DNA of 64,000 nucleotides from Burkholderia stabilis (GTDB lineage Bacteria; Pseudomonadota; Gammaproteobacteria; Burkholderiales; Burkholderiaceae): contig NZ_CP016443.1 in NCBI RefSeq assembly GCF_001742165.1, forward strand, positions 62,001 through 126,000, written 5' to 3'. Below are positions 1 to 8,530 of this stretch, in pieces (positions within the stretch are counted from its first letter, which is position 1; each line of letters begins with the position of its first letter). The position numbers and the translations under genes are program-made. The notes under the pieces are model-generated. The model was not told where the DNA came from. It saw only the letters and a program-made list of their open reading frames with translations, and did not search any database.

Positions 1-2
1 AC

Positions 3-644
3 TACTATCCGACGTTGACGCAAGAGCATGTTTCCCTGGAAACGGCAGGCATCGCCAGAGTGGAGCCTTCGGGCGTCGTTCTTCGGGACGGCCGGAGCGT
101 CGATCTGGACCTGCTGGTTGTGGCGACGGGGTTTGAAGCCGCCGACCTGCCAATTGCCCAAAGGATTTCTGGCAAGAACCAGCTTCCGCTTGCGGATGCG
201 TGGCATGACGGCGGGCAAGCGTTTGCCTGCACGACCGTGGCAGGCTTTCCCAATCTCTTTGTCATGCTTGGACCGAATACCGGTTTGGGCGCCGGTTCGA
301 TCATTTACATGGTTGAAACGCAGGTTCGCTACATCGAGGAGGCGGTGGAGTTTGCGCTGAACAATCGCGCGATGCTTGAGCCGCATGCCGAGACTCAGGA
401 GCGTTACGTCCAGAGTATCTACGCGAGGGCAAACGGATCTGTTTGGGTGGAGGGGGGATGCAGCAGCTGGTATCTGCATCCAACGAGCGGCAAGCTCACT
501 ACGCTCTGGCCAGACTTCATGAGTCAGTTCAGGTGCGAAAACGGCACGTTTTCGACGGACGGATACGATGTCAGCCTGCTCGATGAAGAACGGCATGTCG
601 TCAGTCAATCCGGATCGCCATCCTCAACTGAGCGTCCGGCATAA
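3..644 (+). CDS. Flavin-containing monooxygenase, 3' part (5' truncated by window edge)
   Basis: The reading frame is open from the first bases (Y-Y-P-T-L-T-Q-E...), so the gene starts upstream of the window and only about the last 214 residues are seen. The segment LLVVATGFEA and the later GPNTGLGAGSIIYMVETQ are typical of the C-terminal half of FAD/NADPH monooxygenases of the FMO/Baeyer-Villiger type, which insert one oxygen atom into organic substrates. The nucleotide-binding glycine motifs would lie off the window. It converges with the porin gene; the strong hairpin between them serves the porin strand. Its low GC matches the catabolic cluster to the right, so it may belong to it. The substrate cannot be told. 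Confidence 0.8.
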   Translation, partial: YYPTLTQEHVSLETAGIARVEPSGVVLRDGRSVDLDLLVVATGFEAADLPIAQRISGKNQLPLADAWHDGGQAFACTTVAGFPNLFVMLGPNTGLGAGSIIYMVETQVRYIEEAVEFALNNRAMLEPHAETQERYVQSIYARANGSVWVEGGCSSWYLHPTSGKLTTLWPDFMSQFRCENGTFSTDGYDVSLLDEERHVVSQSGSPSSTERPA

Positions 645-680
645 GGTGCGTACTCGCAACGGCAAGTGCGAGCCTGCGTG

Positions 681-739
681 AATAGAAGAAAGAGACTGCT
701 CCATCCCGCGTGAAGCCGGTTGCGGGACGGAGCAGTCTC
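681..739 (-). terminator. Rho-independent terminator after the porin
   Basis: Arms 692-709 and 722-739 pair over 18 bp around a 12-nt loop. The single imperfect position becomes a G-U pair in the minus-strand RNA. On that strand the stem is followed by a T-rich run (complement of 681-691). It lies 24 bp past the porin stop codon and ends the minus-strand transcript. Confidence 0.85.
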
Positions 740-762
740 AGATAGACGTGGAGCGGGAGCGA

Positions 763-1890
763 TTAAAAGCGGTGTCGGATTCCGACCATCACCAGTTCCT
801 GCGTGCTCGTTCCCCCAGCCACGTACGCGTCCGCAATCACCGCCTGTGCCGGACCCGCACCGTTGCTGCCCGACGCGTGTTCATAACTCGCCGACGCGTA
901 GAGATCCGTTCGCTTGCTGAGCGCGTAGTCCGCGGCGAGAGTGACCTGATGATAGGTGGCCGACGAGTCCCCGTGCGATTTCAGGAAATCGTAGCCCACC
1001 TCGAACTGCGTAGCCGGAGAGACTTGCCACAACGCGTACACCGATCCGTTGTTGTAACGCTCGCTGGACGTGAATTTTGAACTGGCGTCCGCCAGATACT
1101 CCGAATAACTATAGTAGCCGCCCAAAGTGACCGGGCCCAAGGCGTAGCTGGCGCCTGCCCGCACTATGTTGAGGCTCTTGGCCGTGGCATACGCGGCGTT
1201 GACGGGTGAAAAGAAGATACTGTCGGCGCTGGTCGTGCCACGCGACGAATAGGTCGCGTTGCCGTTGTCTTCATGAAAGAACCCTGCTGCCATCGTCAAC
1301 GGGCCGTGGTTGTAGTTTGCCGCGACGCTATAGGTCGAGCCGGAGCCCGTTGCGCCCGCGATACCGCCAAATGAATACATCGCCGCCACCTGAAACCCCG
1401 ACCATACGGGGCTTGTCCATTTGACCGCATTGCTCACATGAATCGATGAGTCGGCCAGATCGACGTCGCCGGGTGCGGTGAAATACTCCAGATAGTTGTT
1501 GCCTTGTACCGAAATGACAAGATCGGTCAGAACATCGAACTGGCGACCGAGCGTAATCGTACCGAGCGTGTCGCTCGCGATGCCAAGGTATGCCTTGCGA
1601 CCGAACAACAAACCGCCCGACATGGCCCCCGTATTGACGTTAAAGCCATCCTGCAGGTTGAATACCGCCTTCAGGCCACCGCCGAGATCTTCCGTTCCCC
1701 GGATTCCCCACTGACTAACGGAAAGTTGCCCCGATTGCAGCTTGACCTGATTGTTGGCGCCGCCGGTATTGTGGGTATATTGAATCGAGTTGTCGATGAT
1801 GCCGTACAGCGTCACCGAGTTTTGCGCCAATGCTAGCGGTGCAAAGGTCATTGCTCCGATTGCGAGTCCTGATCGAAGGTAATTCGCCAC
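763..1890 (-). CDS. Gram-negative general porin (OmpC-like), outer membrane
   Basis: The protein has 375 residues, the usual length for a betaproteobacterial trimeric porin. A signal peptide ends around ALAQ (residues 20-23), followed by the typical mature start NSVTLYGIIDNSIQYTHN. GGGLKAVFNLQDGFN and a C-terminal phenylalanine (GIRHRF) are classical porin features. The start is GTG with an AGGAG about 8 nt upstream. It is last in a minus-strand series of catabolic genes and ends at a strong terminator. The upstream gap (1891-2093) is very AT-rich, with A/T tracts around 1988-2040, so it may also have its own promoter. It probably lets the cluster's substrate cross the outer membrane; specificity is not visible. 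Confidence 0.93.
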   Translation of the reverse strand: MANYLRSGLAIGAMTFAPLALAQNSVTLYGIIDNSIQYTHNTGGANNQVKLQSGQLSVSQWGIRGTEDLGGGLKAVFNLQDGFNVNTGAMSGGLLFGRKAYLGIASDTLGTITLGRQFDVLTDLVISVQGNNYLEYFTAPGDVDLADSSIHVSNAVKWTSPVWSGFQVAAMYSFGGIAGATGSGSTYSVAANYNHGPLTMAAGFFHEDNGNATYSSRGTTSADSIFFSPVNAAYATAKSLNIVRAGASYALGPVTLGGYYSYSEYLADASSKFTSSERYNNGSVYALWQVSPATQFEVGYDFLKSHGDSSATYHQVTLAADYALSKRTDLYASASYEHASGSNGAGPAQAVIADAYVAGGTSTQELVMVGIRHRF

Positions 1891-2093
1891 TTTATATTCT
1901 CCTCTGTCGATGAAGTGAGCAAGCCGTCGCCCTTGGAGAAAGTCAGGGGCGTGGGTTTTGTTCGATGCGTTGCAAGCCGTGTGATTATTTTTTTAAAAAC
2001 TTTTATCGACTATTTTTCTCCTCATGATTTTAAAAAGTTTATTCGGAATACTTATTGATATGGGTAGCTGATAACTACGTGATCATCAACCGG

Positions 2094-2939
2094 TCAGGCT
2101 TCTTCTTCGATCCGGTTTGTCAGGATCCCAAGCCGCTCGACTTCCACTTCCACCACATCTCCCGCGCGCAGCCAGAGCGGTGGGTTTCTCTTTGCGCCTA
2201 TGCCGCCAGGCGTCCCGGTCAGGATTACGTCACCCGGTTCGAGGCGAGTGAATTGCGAGCAGTACTCGATCTGCCGGGGGATATCGAAGATCATCTGATC
2301 GAAGCATGCTGACTGAACGACTGCCCCGTTCAAACGTGTTTCGATGGTGAGTTTCGATAGTTCGCCCAGTTCATCGGGGGTCATCATCCACGGCCCGAAC
2401 GCGCCGGTACCAGGGAAATTCTTGCCGGGCGTGTACTGATGCGTGTGACGCTGGAAGTCGCGCACGCTTCCATCGTTGTAACAGGCATATCCCGCAACGT
2501 GTGCCAGGGCCTCGTCGCGTTCGATATAGCGGCCGGCTTTTCCAATCACGAGCGCAAGCTCACCTTCGTAATCGAATTCCGCCGACACTTTCGGCTTGAT
2601 CATGGGTGAAAGATGCGCCGTCTGGCTGCTGGCAAAACGTACAAATATCGTTGGGTGCTCCACGTCGGATCGACCGGTTTCCTTGCGATGCATTTCATAG
2701 TTCAGGCCCACGCAGAGGATCTTTTGAGGGTTGGGGATGGTCGGCAGCCACTCGACTGAGTTCAACGCATATGACGGGGCTTGCGCCGAAGCCTGCGCCA
2801 CGCCATCCAGATTTGCAGCGATAGCCGCTTTCAGGTCGGCAAACTGGTGAACCATCACCTGACCCACGTCGAGGAACTCGTTGCCGCGAACGATCCCCCA
2901 GGTGAGTCGGCCTGCAATCCTGACCGAGGAAAGTTTCAT
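2094..2939 (-). CDS. Fumarylacetoacetate hydrolase (FAH) family protein
   Basis: This 281-residue protein has a complete FAH fold. FDYEGELALVIGKAGRYI carries metal-binding Glu125 and Glu127, and CYNDGSVRDFQ carries Asp156. The C-terminal LTGTPGGIGAKRNPPLWLRAGDVVEVEVERLG is the conserved family end. Members hydrolyse acylpyruvates or decarboxylate/hydrate keto-acids in aromatic and amino-acid catabolism with Mg2+ or Mn2+. I chose the ATG giving MKLSSVRIAG because it has a short purine-rich SD and starts at the family position; a longer frame adds 15 unrelated residues. It lies between the porin and the RidA-like gene on the same strand. The true substrate is unknown. Confidence 0.88.
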   Translation of the reverse strand: MKLSSVRIAGRLTWGIVRGNEFLDVGQVMVHQFADLKAAIAANLDGVAQASAQAPSYALNSVEWLPTIPNPQKILCVGLNYEMHRKETGRSDVEHPTIFVRFASSQTAHLSPMIKPKVSAEFDYEGELALVIGKAGRYIERDEALAHVAGYACYNDGSVRDFQRHTHQYTPGKNFPGTGAFGPWMMTPDELGELSKLTIETRLNGAVVQSACFDQMIFDIPRQIEYCSQFTRLEPGDVILTGTPGGIGAKRNPPLWLRAGDVVEVEVERLGILTNRIEEEA

Positions 2940-3029
2940 CGTATTTCCATAAAAGACTCGATTGTTTGCACCACTCGCCGACATACAGGGAGGCGAAGTG
3001 CACAGGGATCCGCGGTGCTGTCTGCTCGT

Positions 3030-3428
3030 TCAATCGATCGCAGCCATTGCGTCGATTTCGATCAACAACTCCGGCGCGACCAGTGAACTGACGCCGACCA
3101 GCGTGCTCGCGGGATAGGGGCCGCTGCCGAGAAGGCGATTGCGCACGGTGCGTACAAGAGCGGCTTTCTCGGCGGTGAGATCCACGACATAAGTCACCAC
3201 CTTGACGACGGCGGCGGGATCGGCGCCTGCCGCCTCAAGCGCGGCGAAAAGATTGGCATAAACCTGTTCGGTCTGTAGCGCGAGATCACCCGCACCGATC
3301 AGACGGCCCGCCGCGTCTTTGGAGACTTGGCCCGAAATGTGAACGAGACGTCCCGGACCCGATACGGTGACGTGGGAAAACCCCACCGGGGCAGCCAGCC
3401 CCGGAAGAGTCAGATAGTCGATCTTCAT
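3030..3428 (-). CDS. RidA/YjgF-family protein lacking the catalytic arginine
   Basis: This 132-residue protein has the usual size of the trimeric RidA fold (VHISGQVSKDAAGRLIGAGDLALQTEQVYANLFAALEAAGAD). RidA proper deaminates reactive enamines or imines released by PLP enzymes, using an Arg in a PAR-[ST] motif. Here that motif reads PASTLVGV, with Ser108 at the Arg position, so classic imine deaminase activity is unlikely. This is a feature of the Rid4-Rid7 subgroups. It lies directly after the hydroxyacid oxidase gene (20-bp gap) and in the same operon as a PLP aminotransferase. The start MKIDYL is chosen by family alignment; a longer in-frame extension overlaps the upstream gene. Confidence 0.85.
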   Translation of the reverse strand: MKIDYLTLPGLAAPVGFSHVTVSGPGRLVHISGQVSKDAAGRLIGAGDLALQTEQVYANLFAALEAAGADPAAVVKVVTYVVDLTAEKAALVRTVRNRLLGSGPYPASTLVGVSSLVAPELLIEIDAMAAID

Positions 3429-3448
3429 ATTTGCTCTCGTTGTTGCGA

Positions 3449-4594
3449 TTAAAAGGTATCCGGAATAAGGATGGAACGATCGACCTTCGCGATGTCGGTA
3501 TGTCCGCAATGGGCCATCGTCACATCCAGTTCCTTGTGCAAAATCTGCAATGCCTTGCTGACGCCGGCTTCACCCATGGCACCCAGGCCGTACACCATGG
3601 CGCGGCCGATCAACGTGCCGCGCGCGCCGAGTGCCCATGCCTTGAGTACATCCTGACCGGTACGAATGCCGCCATCCATCCAGACTTCGCTTGTGTGCCC
3701 GATCGCATCGACGATGGCGGGCAACGCGCGAATGGACGACGGCGCGTGATCCAGAACCCGTCCGCCGTGATTGCTGACCACGACGACGTCGGCGCCATGC
3801 GCGACGGCTAGCGCCGCGTCTTCCGCATCCATGATTCCCTTGACGATCAGCTTGCCGTCCCATTGGCGGCGAATCCAGCTGATGTCATCCCAGCAGAGCC
3901 GCGGATCGAATTGCTCGCTCGACCACGCGGAGAGCGAACGGATGTTGCTGACCGATTGCACATGCCCAACGAGGTTGCCGAACGTGCGGCGCTTGGTGCG
4001 CGCCATGCCTGAACACCATCGCAGTCTGGACGCGAGATTGACAAGATTGGACAGAGTCGGTCTGGGCGGGACGGTCATGCCGTTCTTCAGATCCTTGTGC
4101 CGCTGACCAGGGACCTGGATGTCCACCGTCACCATCAGGGCCGAACACCTCGCCGCCTTGCACCGATCGATCATCCTGACCATCGCGTCGCGATCTCGCA
4201 TCATGTAGAGCTGGAACCAGAAGGGCGCCTTGGTGTTGGCGGCAACGTCCTCGATCGAACAGATACTCATCGTCGACAACGTGAACGGGATGCCGAATTT
4301 TTCGGCTGCGCGAGCGGCGTGGATCTCGCCGTCGGCGTGCAGCATGCCGGTCAGGCCAACCGGTGCGATGGCGACCGGCATGACTGCGGGTTGCCCCGCC
4401 ATGACAACTGCGGTACTACGACTCGCCAGATTGCCCATCACGCGCTGCCGGAAAAGAATCCGCGCAAAGTCGGCCTCGTTGGCCCGATAAGTCGTCTCTG
4501 TCCACGAGCCGCTGTCGACATAGTCGTAAAACATCCGCGGCACGCGACGTTTGGCGAGCAACCTGAGATCGTCAAGGCAGGTGATTACCGGCAT
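3449..4594 (-). CDS. FMN-dependent alpha-hydroxyacid oxidase/dehydrogenase (LldD family)
   Basis: The 381 residues cover the whole TIM-barrel family that oxidises L-2-hydroxyacids (lactate, glycolate, mandelate) to 2-oxoacids with FMN. MFYDYVDSGSW lies near the N-terminus. QLYMMRD holds the Tyr130 region, VKGI has FMN-contacting Lys252, SNHGGRVLDH has catalytic base His276, and DGGIRTGQDVLKA with GRAMVYGL binds the FMN phosphate. The motif is normally SNHGGRQLD; Val replaces Gln here. The start MPVITCLDD is preferred because longer frames run back into the aminotransferase stop region. It is co-directional with the aminotransferase (46-bp gap) and the RidA-like gene. The product may feed the FAH-family enzyme, but this is inference. 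Confidence 0.9.
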   Translation of the reverse strand: MPVITCLDDLRLLAKRRVPRMFYDYVDSGSWTETTYRANEADFARILFRQRVMGNLASRSTAVVMAGQPAVMPVAIAPVGLTGMLHADGEIHAARAAEKFGIPFTLSTMSICSIEDVAANTKAPFWFQLYMMRDRDAMVRMIDRCKAARCSALMVTVDIQVPGQRHKDLKNGMTVPPRPTLSNLVNLASRLRWCSGMARTKRRTFGNLVGHVQSVSNIRSLSAWSSEQFDPRLCWDDISWIRRQWDGKLIVKGIMDAEDAALAVAHGADVVVVSNHGGRVLDHAPSSIRALPAIVDAIGHTSEVWMDGGIRTGQDVLKAWALGARGTLIGRAMVYGLGAMGEAGVSKALQILHKELDVTMAHCGHTDIAKVDRSILIPDTF

Positions 4595-4640
4595 GGCTGC
4601 AACATCCTTGTCCGAACCGCGCTGGCGTTGAACGGCGCGC

Positions 4641-5894
4641 TCATGACAGTTGGTCCATCGCATCGACAACCGCCGACGCCGCGCGATCGATGACGTCGCT
4701 GTTCATGACCGTGCTGATGGCGACGACACCGTGTCTCGCGATAAGCACGCCGCGCTCGTACAGCGCCCACCAAAGCCGGAGCTGGGCTTCGAGGATTGCG
4801 CCGTTGTCGCGCGCGTGAGCCGGGAATATCCGGCAAAGCGAGCCTTGCCCGCGGGGCTGCCACCCATGTCGGGCAAGCGGTTCGACGAGCTGGCCACGAA
4901 AACGCTGGCCGAGCGCATCGATGTGTGCCAATGCCGGCTCGTCCAGCAGGTCGAGCGCCGCAACGCCGGCGGCCATCGACACGGGATTGGCCGCGAAGGT
5001 CCCGCCATGCTCCAGCGATTGACCGCTCAGCGTGTCCAGCCCAGTCATCCAGTGGGCCTTGCCGACCAGGGCTCCAATGGGCAATCCGCCACCGATGAGC
5101 TTGCCCAGACAGACCAGATCGGCGTCGAGCGCGCGCGCGCCGACCAGGCCGCCGTAGCCCAGCCGGAAACTGATGACCTCGTCGACCACGAGGGCGATAC
5201 CGTGGTGGCGAGCGAGCCGCGTGGCCGTCTCCAGGAAAGCATCGCTGGGCGGCACCATGCCGATCCGGTTGGGCAGAAGGTCGAGCACGATTGCGGCGAA
5301 TTGGCCGGGGCCGCTGTTCACCACTTCTTCGAGCGCCGCCACGTCGTTGAAGCCGACGACTTCCGTTTGATCCCACATTCCCGACGGTATGCCGCGTGCA
5401 ACCCGTGGCCCCATCGTCGGCAGCAGCGACTCTCCCCAGCCGTGATAGGAGCCGTTCACCACAATCACGCGGGAGCGGCCCGTTTGAGCACGCGCAAGGC
5501 GTACGGCCAGTTGCACGGCCTCGGTTCCCGAGTTGGTATAGCGCACCTGGTCGAGACCTGTGAGCCGATTCACCAGGTGTCTCGCATGTTCGATCTCGTG
5601 ACGGTTTGGCAGCCCGAAGGCCATGCCCGCGGCGGCCGCTTCCTGCGCGGCCGAAACGACGGCTGGATGGGCATTGCCATGAACGTTGACGGTGAACGTG
5701 CCGTGCAGGTCAATCAGCTCCCGGCCGGTGTCGTCCCATAGTCTCCAGCCTTCGCCGCGCACAGCGGTGGGCGACCATGGTCCGACGGCGAGCATTGTCT
5801 TGCCGATGCCGCCAGGTAGCAGGCTATGGCCTCGCGGGCCGGTGTTGACTTGTGCAAGAGGACTGCGCGACGAGTCCGATAGCGCTTGTGACAT
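4641..5894 (-). CDS. Class III PLP aminotransferase (GSA-aminomutase-like)
   Basis: This is a 417-residue fold-type-I PLP enzyme. Phosphate-binding NSGTEA is at about 121-126, SYHGWG at 149-154, VVDEV with Asp238 (pyridine nitrogen contact), and LGKLIGGGLPIGAL with PLP lysine Lys265. The overall pattern is closest to glutamate-1-semialdehyde aminomutase and its catabolic relatives such as D-phenylglycine aminotransferase. A housekeeping haem role is unlikely because the gene heads a catabolic operon. The start is the ATG with GGAG 5 nt upstream, rather than a TTG eight codons earlier. A promoter and LacI-type operator lie immediately upstream. Confidence 0.9.
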   Translation of the reverse strand: MSQALSDSSRSPLAQVNTGPRGHSLLPGGIGKTMLAVGPWSPTAVRGEGWRLWDDTGRELIDLHGTFTVNVHGNAHPAVVSAAQEAAAAGMAFGLPNRHEIEHARHLVNRLTGLDQVRYTNSGTEAVQLAVRLARAQTGRSRVIVVNGSYHGWGESLLPTMGPRVARGIPSGMWDQTEVVGFNDVAALEEVVNSGPGQFAAIVLDLLPNRIGMVPPSDAFLETATRLARHHGIALVVDEVISFRLGYGGLVGARALDADLVCLGKLIGGGLPIGALVGKAHWMTGLDTLSGQSLEHGGTFAANPVSMAAGVAALDLLDEPALAHIDALGQRFRGQLVEPLARHGWQPRGQGSLCRIFPAHARDNGAILEAQLRLWWALYERGVLIARHGVVAISTVMNSDVIDRAASAVVDAMDQLS

Positions 5895-5931
5895 GTGATC
5901 TCCAACGTCTGGACACAAAAAAGCATTTCAA

Positions 5932-5976
5932 GAAGAAACGTTTCTGCATAATCGAGTGCCAGAAACACGCTGTCAA
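5932..5976 (-). promoter_or_regulatory. Aminotransferase operon promoter with LacI-type operator
   Basis: On the minus strand TTGACA (complement of 5971-5976) is followed by a 17-nt spacer and GATTAT (complement of 5948-5953), a good sigma-70 promoter. The perfect palindrome AGAAACGTTTCT (5934-5945) lies directly downstream of the -10, over the expected start of transcription, as for a blocking repressor. The same palindrome recurs before the ABC operon and the amidase gene. Confidence 0.75.
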
Positions 5977-6138
5977 GTGTGGATTTGGCCGCCTGATCTC
6001 GTCCGCGCTGAGAATTTGTATGAGCAGAGCAGATCTTGCGCGGTCGCGTGAAACGAACAATACGGCGTTTTTTGGGCGATTTTTGTCGATTTTTGCTGGG
6101 GTTTGCACCTGCTTTCGTGCCTGCAGAGACGACGTGCC

Positions 6139-6194
6139 TTGCCAGCGTGTTTTTGTGGCAATAGGGTGTACCCTCATTGAAGAAACGTTACTGC
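6139..6194 (+). promoter_or_regulatory. ABC operon promoter with LacI-type operator
   Basis: TTGCCA (6139-6144), a 17-nt spacer and TAGGGT (6162-6167) form a plausible promoter. Just downstream, AGAAACGTTACT (6181-6192), inside GAAGAAACGTTACTGC, is the cluster palindrome with one mismatch. It lies about 70 bp before the ATPase start codon. Confidence 0.65.
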
Positions 6195-7204
6195 TTGTAT
6201 AAGTTTCGGATGTCGGGTTAGCCCGAATTCGTGATCTGGAAGCGTTAAAGGAAAGGACTACGTGAAGACAACTCATACCCAGCCGCGTGTCGACGGGTCG
6301 CTACTTGCGGTGCGTGAGGCGATCGCCACGGGGGATAACGACGGACGTACCCGGGAGGGGGCGATCGGCGGCGGACGATTGGGCGGCGTTTTGGGGCGCG
6401 GCACAGGCGGCAGATCTAACCCGGGTCTGCGTCGAACGGGCCCCGCAAGCGTCGAATTTGAACAGGTTTCCAAACGATTCGGCAGCGCGGCGCCGGCAAT
6501 TGAAAACCTGGATCTGAAAATCAACCCTGGCGAATTTCTGACTTTGCTCGGACCCAGCGGCTCAGGCAAGACAACCGCGCTGAACCTGCTGGCGGGTTTT
6601 CTGAAACCAACTTCCGGACGCATTCTGATCGACGGCAAAGTCGTCAGCGATTTGCCCGCCCACAAGCGCAATGTCGGCGTGGTGTTTCAGCACTATGCAT
6701 TGTTCCCGCATCTTACTGTCGCGCAGAACATTGCCTACCCTTTGAGGCAAAGAGGGACCCAGAGGGCAGAAATCGAGAAACGGGTACACGACGCACTGTG
6801 CTCGGTCTCGCTTCAGTCGTACGCAGATCGCCTGCCCAGTCAGCTCTCCGGCGGGCAACAGCAGCGCGTGGCTGTCGCGAGGGCGACGGTATTCCGTCCC
6901 AGTCTGTTGTTGATGGATGAGCCCCTGGGCGCACTCGACAAAAAGTTGCGGGAATCCGTACAGCTCGAGATCAAACGCATGCACAAGGAACTGGGCGTCA
7001 CGATCGTGTTCGTCACGCACGACCAGGAAGAAGCGCTGGTGATGTCGGACCGCATCGCTGTCTTTAACGGCGGAAAAATACATCAGATCGGTACAGCCAC
7101 ACAGCTCTATGACGAACCTGAATCGCAATTCGTGGCGCAGTTTCTCGGCGACTCGAATTGCTGGATTGGGGACGTCAGCGCGGGCGACTCTGGCTGCGCA
7201 GAGG

Positions 7205-7207
7205 TAA
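7205..7207 (+). repeat. Target-site duplication TAA, left copy
   Basis: TAA immediately precedes the left IS end; an identical TAA follows the right end at 8122-8124. The duplication shows that the element arrived by transposition into an intact gene. Confidence 0.85.
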
Positions 7208-8121
7208 GAGACGGTTTCATAAAGACTGATCGGCCCGCCGAAGGGTATTCCAGCAGATCAGACAGCAACCGAGTTTGAGGAACGCGCCGTGAATGTCTGC
7301 ACGGCGCTCGAAACGAATACGGAGACGACGGAAGTGATGCAGCCAGGCATGCGTGCGTTCGACGACCCAGCGATATTTGCCAAGGCCGCTGCCATGTTCG
7401 GTACGGCGCTTGGCGATCACTGGCTCGATACCGCGATCGCGCAACGCGCGCCGATGTCGCTCGGAGTCGTAACCGCGATCCGCGTAGACCACACGCGGCC
7501 GCTGCAATGGGTGGCCACGCAATCCGCGGATCGGCGGAATCGCGTCGATCAGCGGCAGCAATTGCGTGACGTCGTTGACGTTCGCGCCGGTCAGGATCGC
7601 GGCGAGCGGCGTACCGTTGGCGTCGGTGACGATGTGGTGCTTGGAACCGGGTCGCGCGCGATCGGTGGGGTTTGGCCCAGTTTTTGGCCTGCCCCAACGG
7701 CGCGAATCGATGATGAATCGACGGCGGCTCGTGAGAAGTCGATCTGGTCCGCTGCGCGCAGCTTTGCGAGCAGTAGCTCGTGCAAGCGATCCCAGACACC
7801 GGCTGCTTGCCAATCGCGCAGCCGGCGCCAACATGTCACGCCCGAGCCGCATCCCATCTCGGCCGGCAGGTCGCGCCAGCGTAGTCCGGTCTTGAGAACG
7901 AACAGGATGCCGGTCAGCGCGGCGCGATTCGAAACAGGCAGGCGGCCCGGGTTCTTCTCGCGCCGCGGCTTGGGTGGCGGCAGTAACGGCTCGATCAGTG
8001 TCCACAATTCATCGTCGATGATCGGCTTGGCCATCTCCTCAGTCTCGGTTGTTCCGATGCCTGAGGTTAACAGCTCACCGCGAAAGTTAACAGCCCCACG
8101 GGGCCTTTTTGAAACCGTCTC
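7208..8121 (-). mobile_element. IS5-family insertion sequence (IS427/IS402-like), 914 bp, complete
   Basis: The ends are inverted repeats: GAGACGGTTTCATAAAG on the left and GAGACGGTTTCAAAAAG as the complement of the right end (16 of 17 identical). A TAA target duplication flanks the element. Inside, on the minus strand, are two overlapping transposase frames joined by a -1 shift, the usual layout of this IS5 subgroup. Its higher GC contrasts with the surrounding cluster. The element is precise and complete, so the insertion looks recent. Confidence 0.93.
7217..8034 (-). CDS. IS5-family transposase made by -1 frameshift (orfA 7591-8034, orfB from about 7690 to 7217)
   Basis: OrfA starts MAKPIIDDELWTLIEPLLPP and has the first DDE aspartate in AVDSSSIRAVGAG. 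The homologous continuation TGPNPTDRARPGSKHHIVTDANG lies in the -1 frame, and the change falls at an A-rich slip site (GGC CAA AAA CTG, near 7685 in plus coordinates). OrfB supplies the second Asp in VVYADRGYDS and the final Glu in YRWVVERTHAWLHHFRRL. Without the shift, orfA would end after about 147 residues with unrelated sequence. All DDE residues are present, so the element could be active. Confidence 0.88.
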
Positions 8122-8530
8122 TAAGCGGTCCGGGTTGGCGTATCGCTGGCCGTCGAATCGCGGCCACGCCGAGACAGGGTCGCTCGACAGCGGTCGTTCG
8201 TCCGGAACGAAGCAAGGCGCTGGCAAGAGGCGATCGTGTCGAGGGCTGGAACCATTTGCCCGCGCGAATCAGAGACATCGTCTATCTGGGATCGATGCGC
8301 AAGATAGTTGCGGATCTGGATGCTGGCGGCGTCGCGCAGGTGGTGTGCCAGCCGGATGCAGTCATGCCGGCCGGGCCGGAAATCACCATTGCTTTCTCGC
8401 CGGAGTTCACGCGCATCGTGCCTGCGTCGCCTTCCTGAGCGCCTGAGTGCCTTCATCGGAAAAAGAGCAATGCATCGTTCCGATAAATGTCGCAGTTGGT
8501 TTCTGAACATTCAATTTACGGAAAACAGAT

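Larger units (their letters stand above)
6262..8438 (+). pseudogene. Polyamine-type ABC transporter ATPase, interrupted by an IS element
   Basis: The 5' part encodes a full nucleotide-binding domain. Walker A is GPSGSGKTT (97-105), Q-loop FQHYALFPH, signature LSGGQQQR (195-202), Walker B LLLMDEPLGALD (215-226), and H-loop VTHDQEEA. The element at 7208-8121 then breaks the gene, and the frame ends at 7278 after 338 codons, the last ~23 from the IS. The lost C-terminal TOBE domain follows the IS (VVRPERSK...IRDIVYLGSMRKIVADLDAGG...) and stops at 8438. Deleting the IS and one TAA copy gives an unbroken frame of 419 codons. The NBD is intact, so the truncated protein could still energise the permeases. 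The GTG start gives an odd Gly-rich N-terminal extension of about 60 residues. First gene of the importer operon. Confidence 0.9.

Noticed and set aside
4650..5741. Plus-strand frame opposite the aminotransferase gene
   Set aside because: Antisense frame without domains; the minus strand encodes a complete PLP enzyme.
7289..8446. Plus-strand frame through the IS element
   Set aside because: It is antisense to the transposase and has no matching family.
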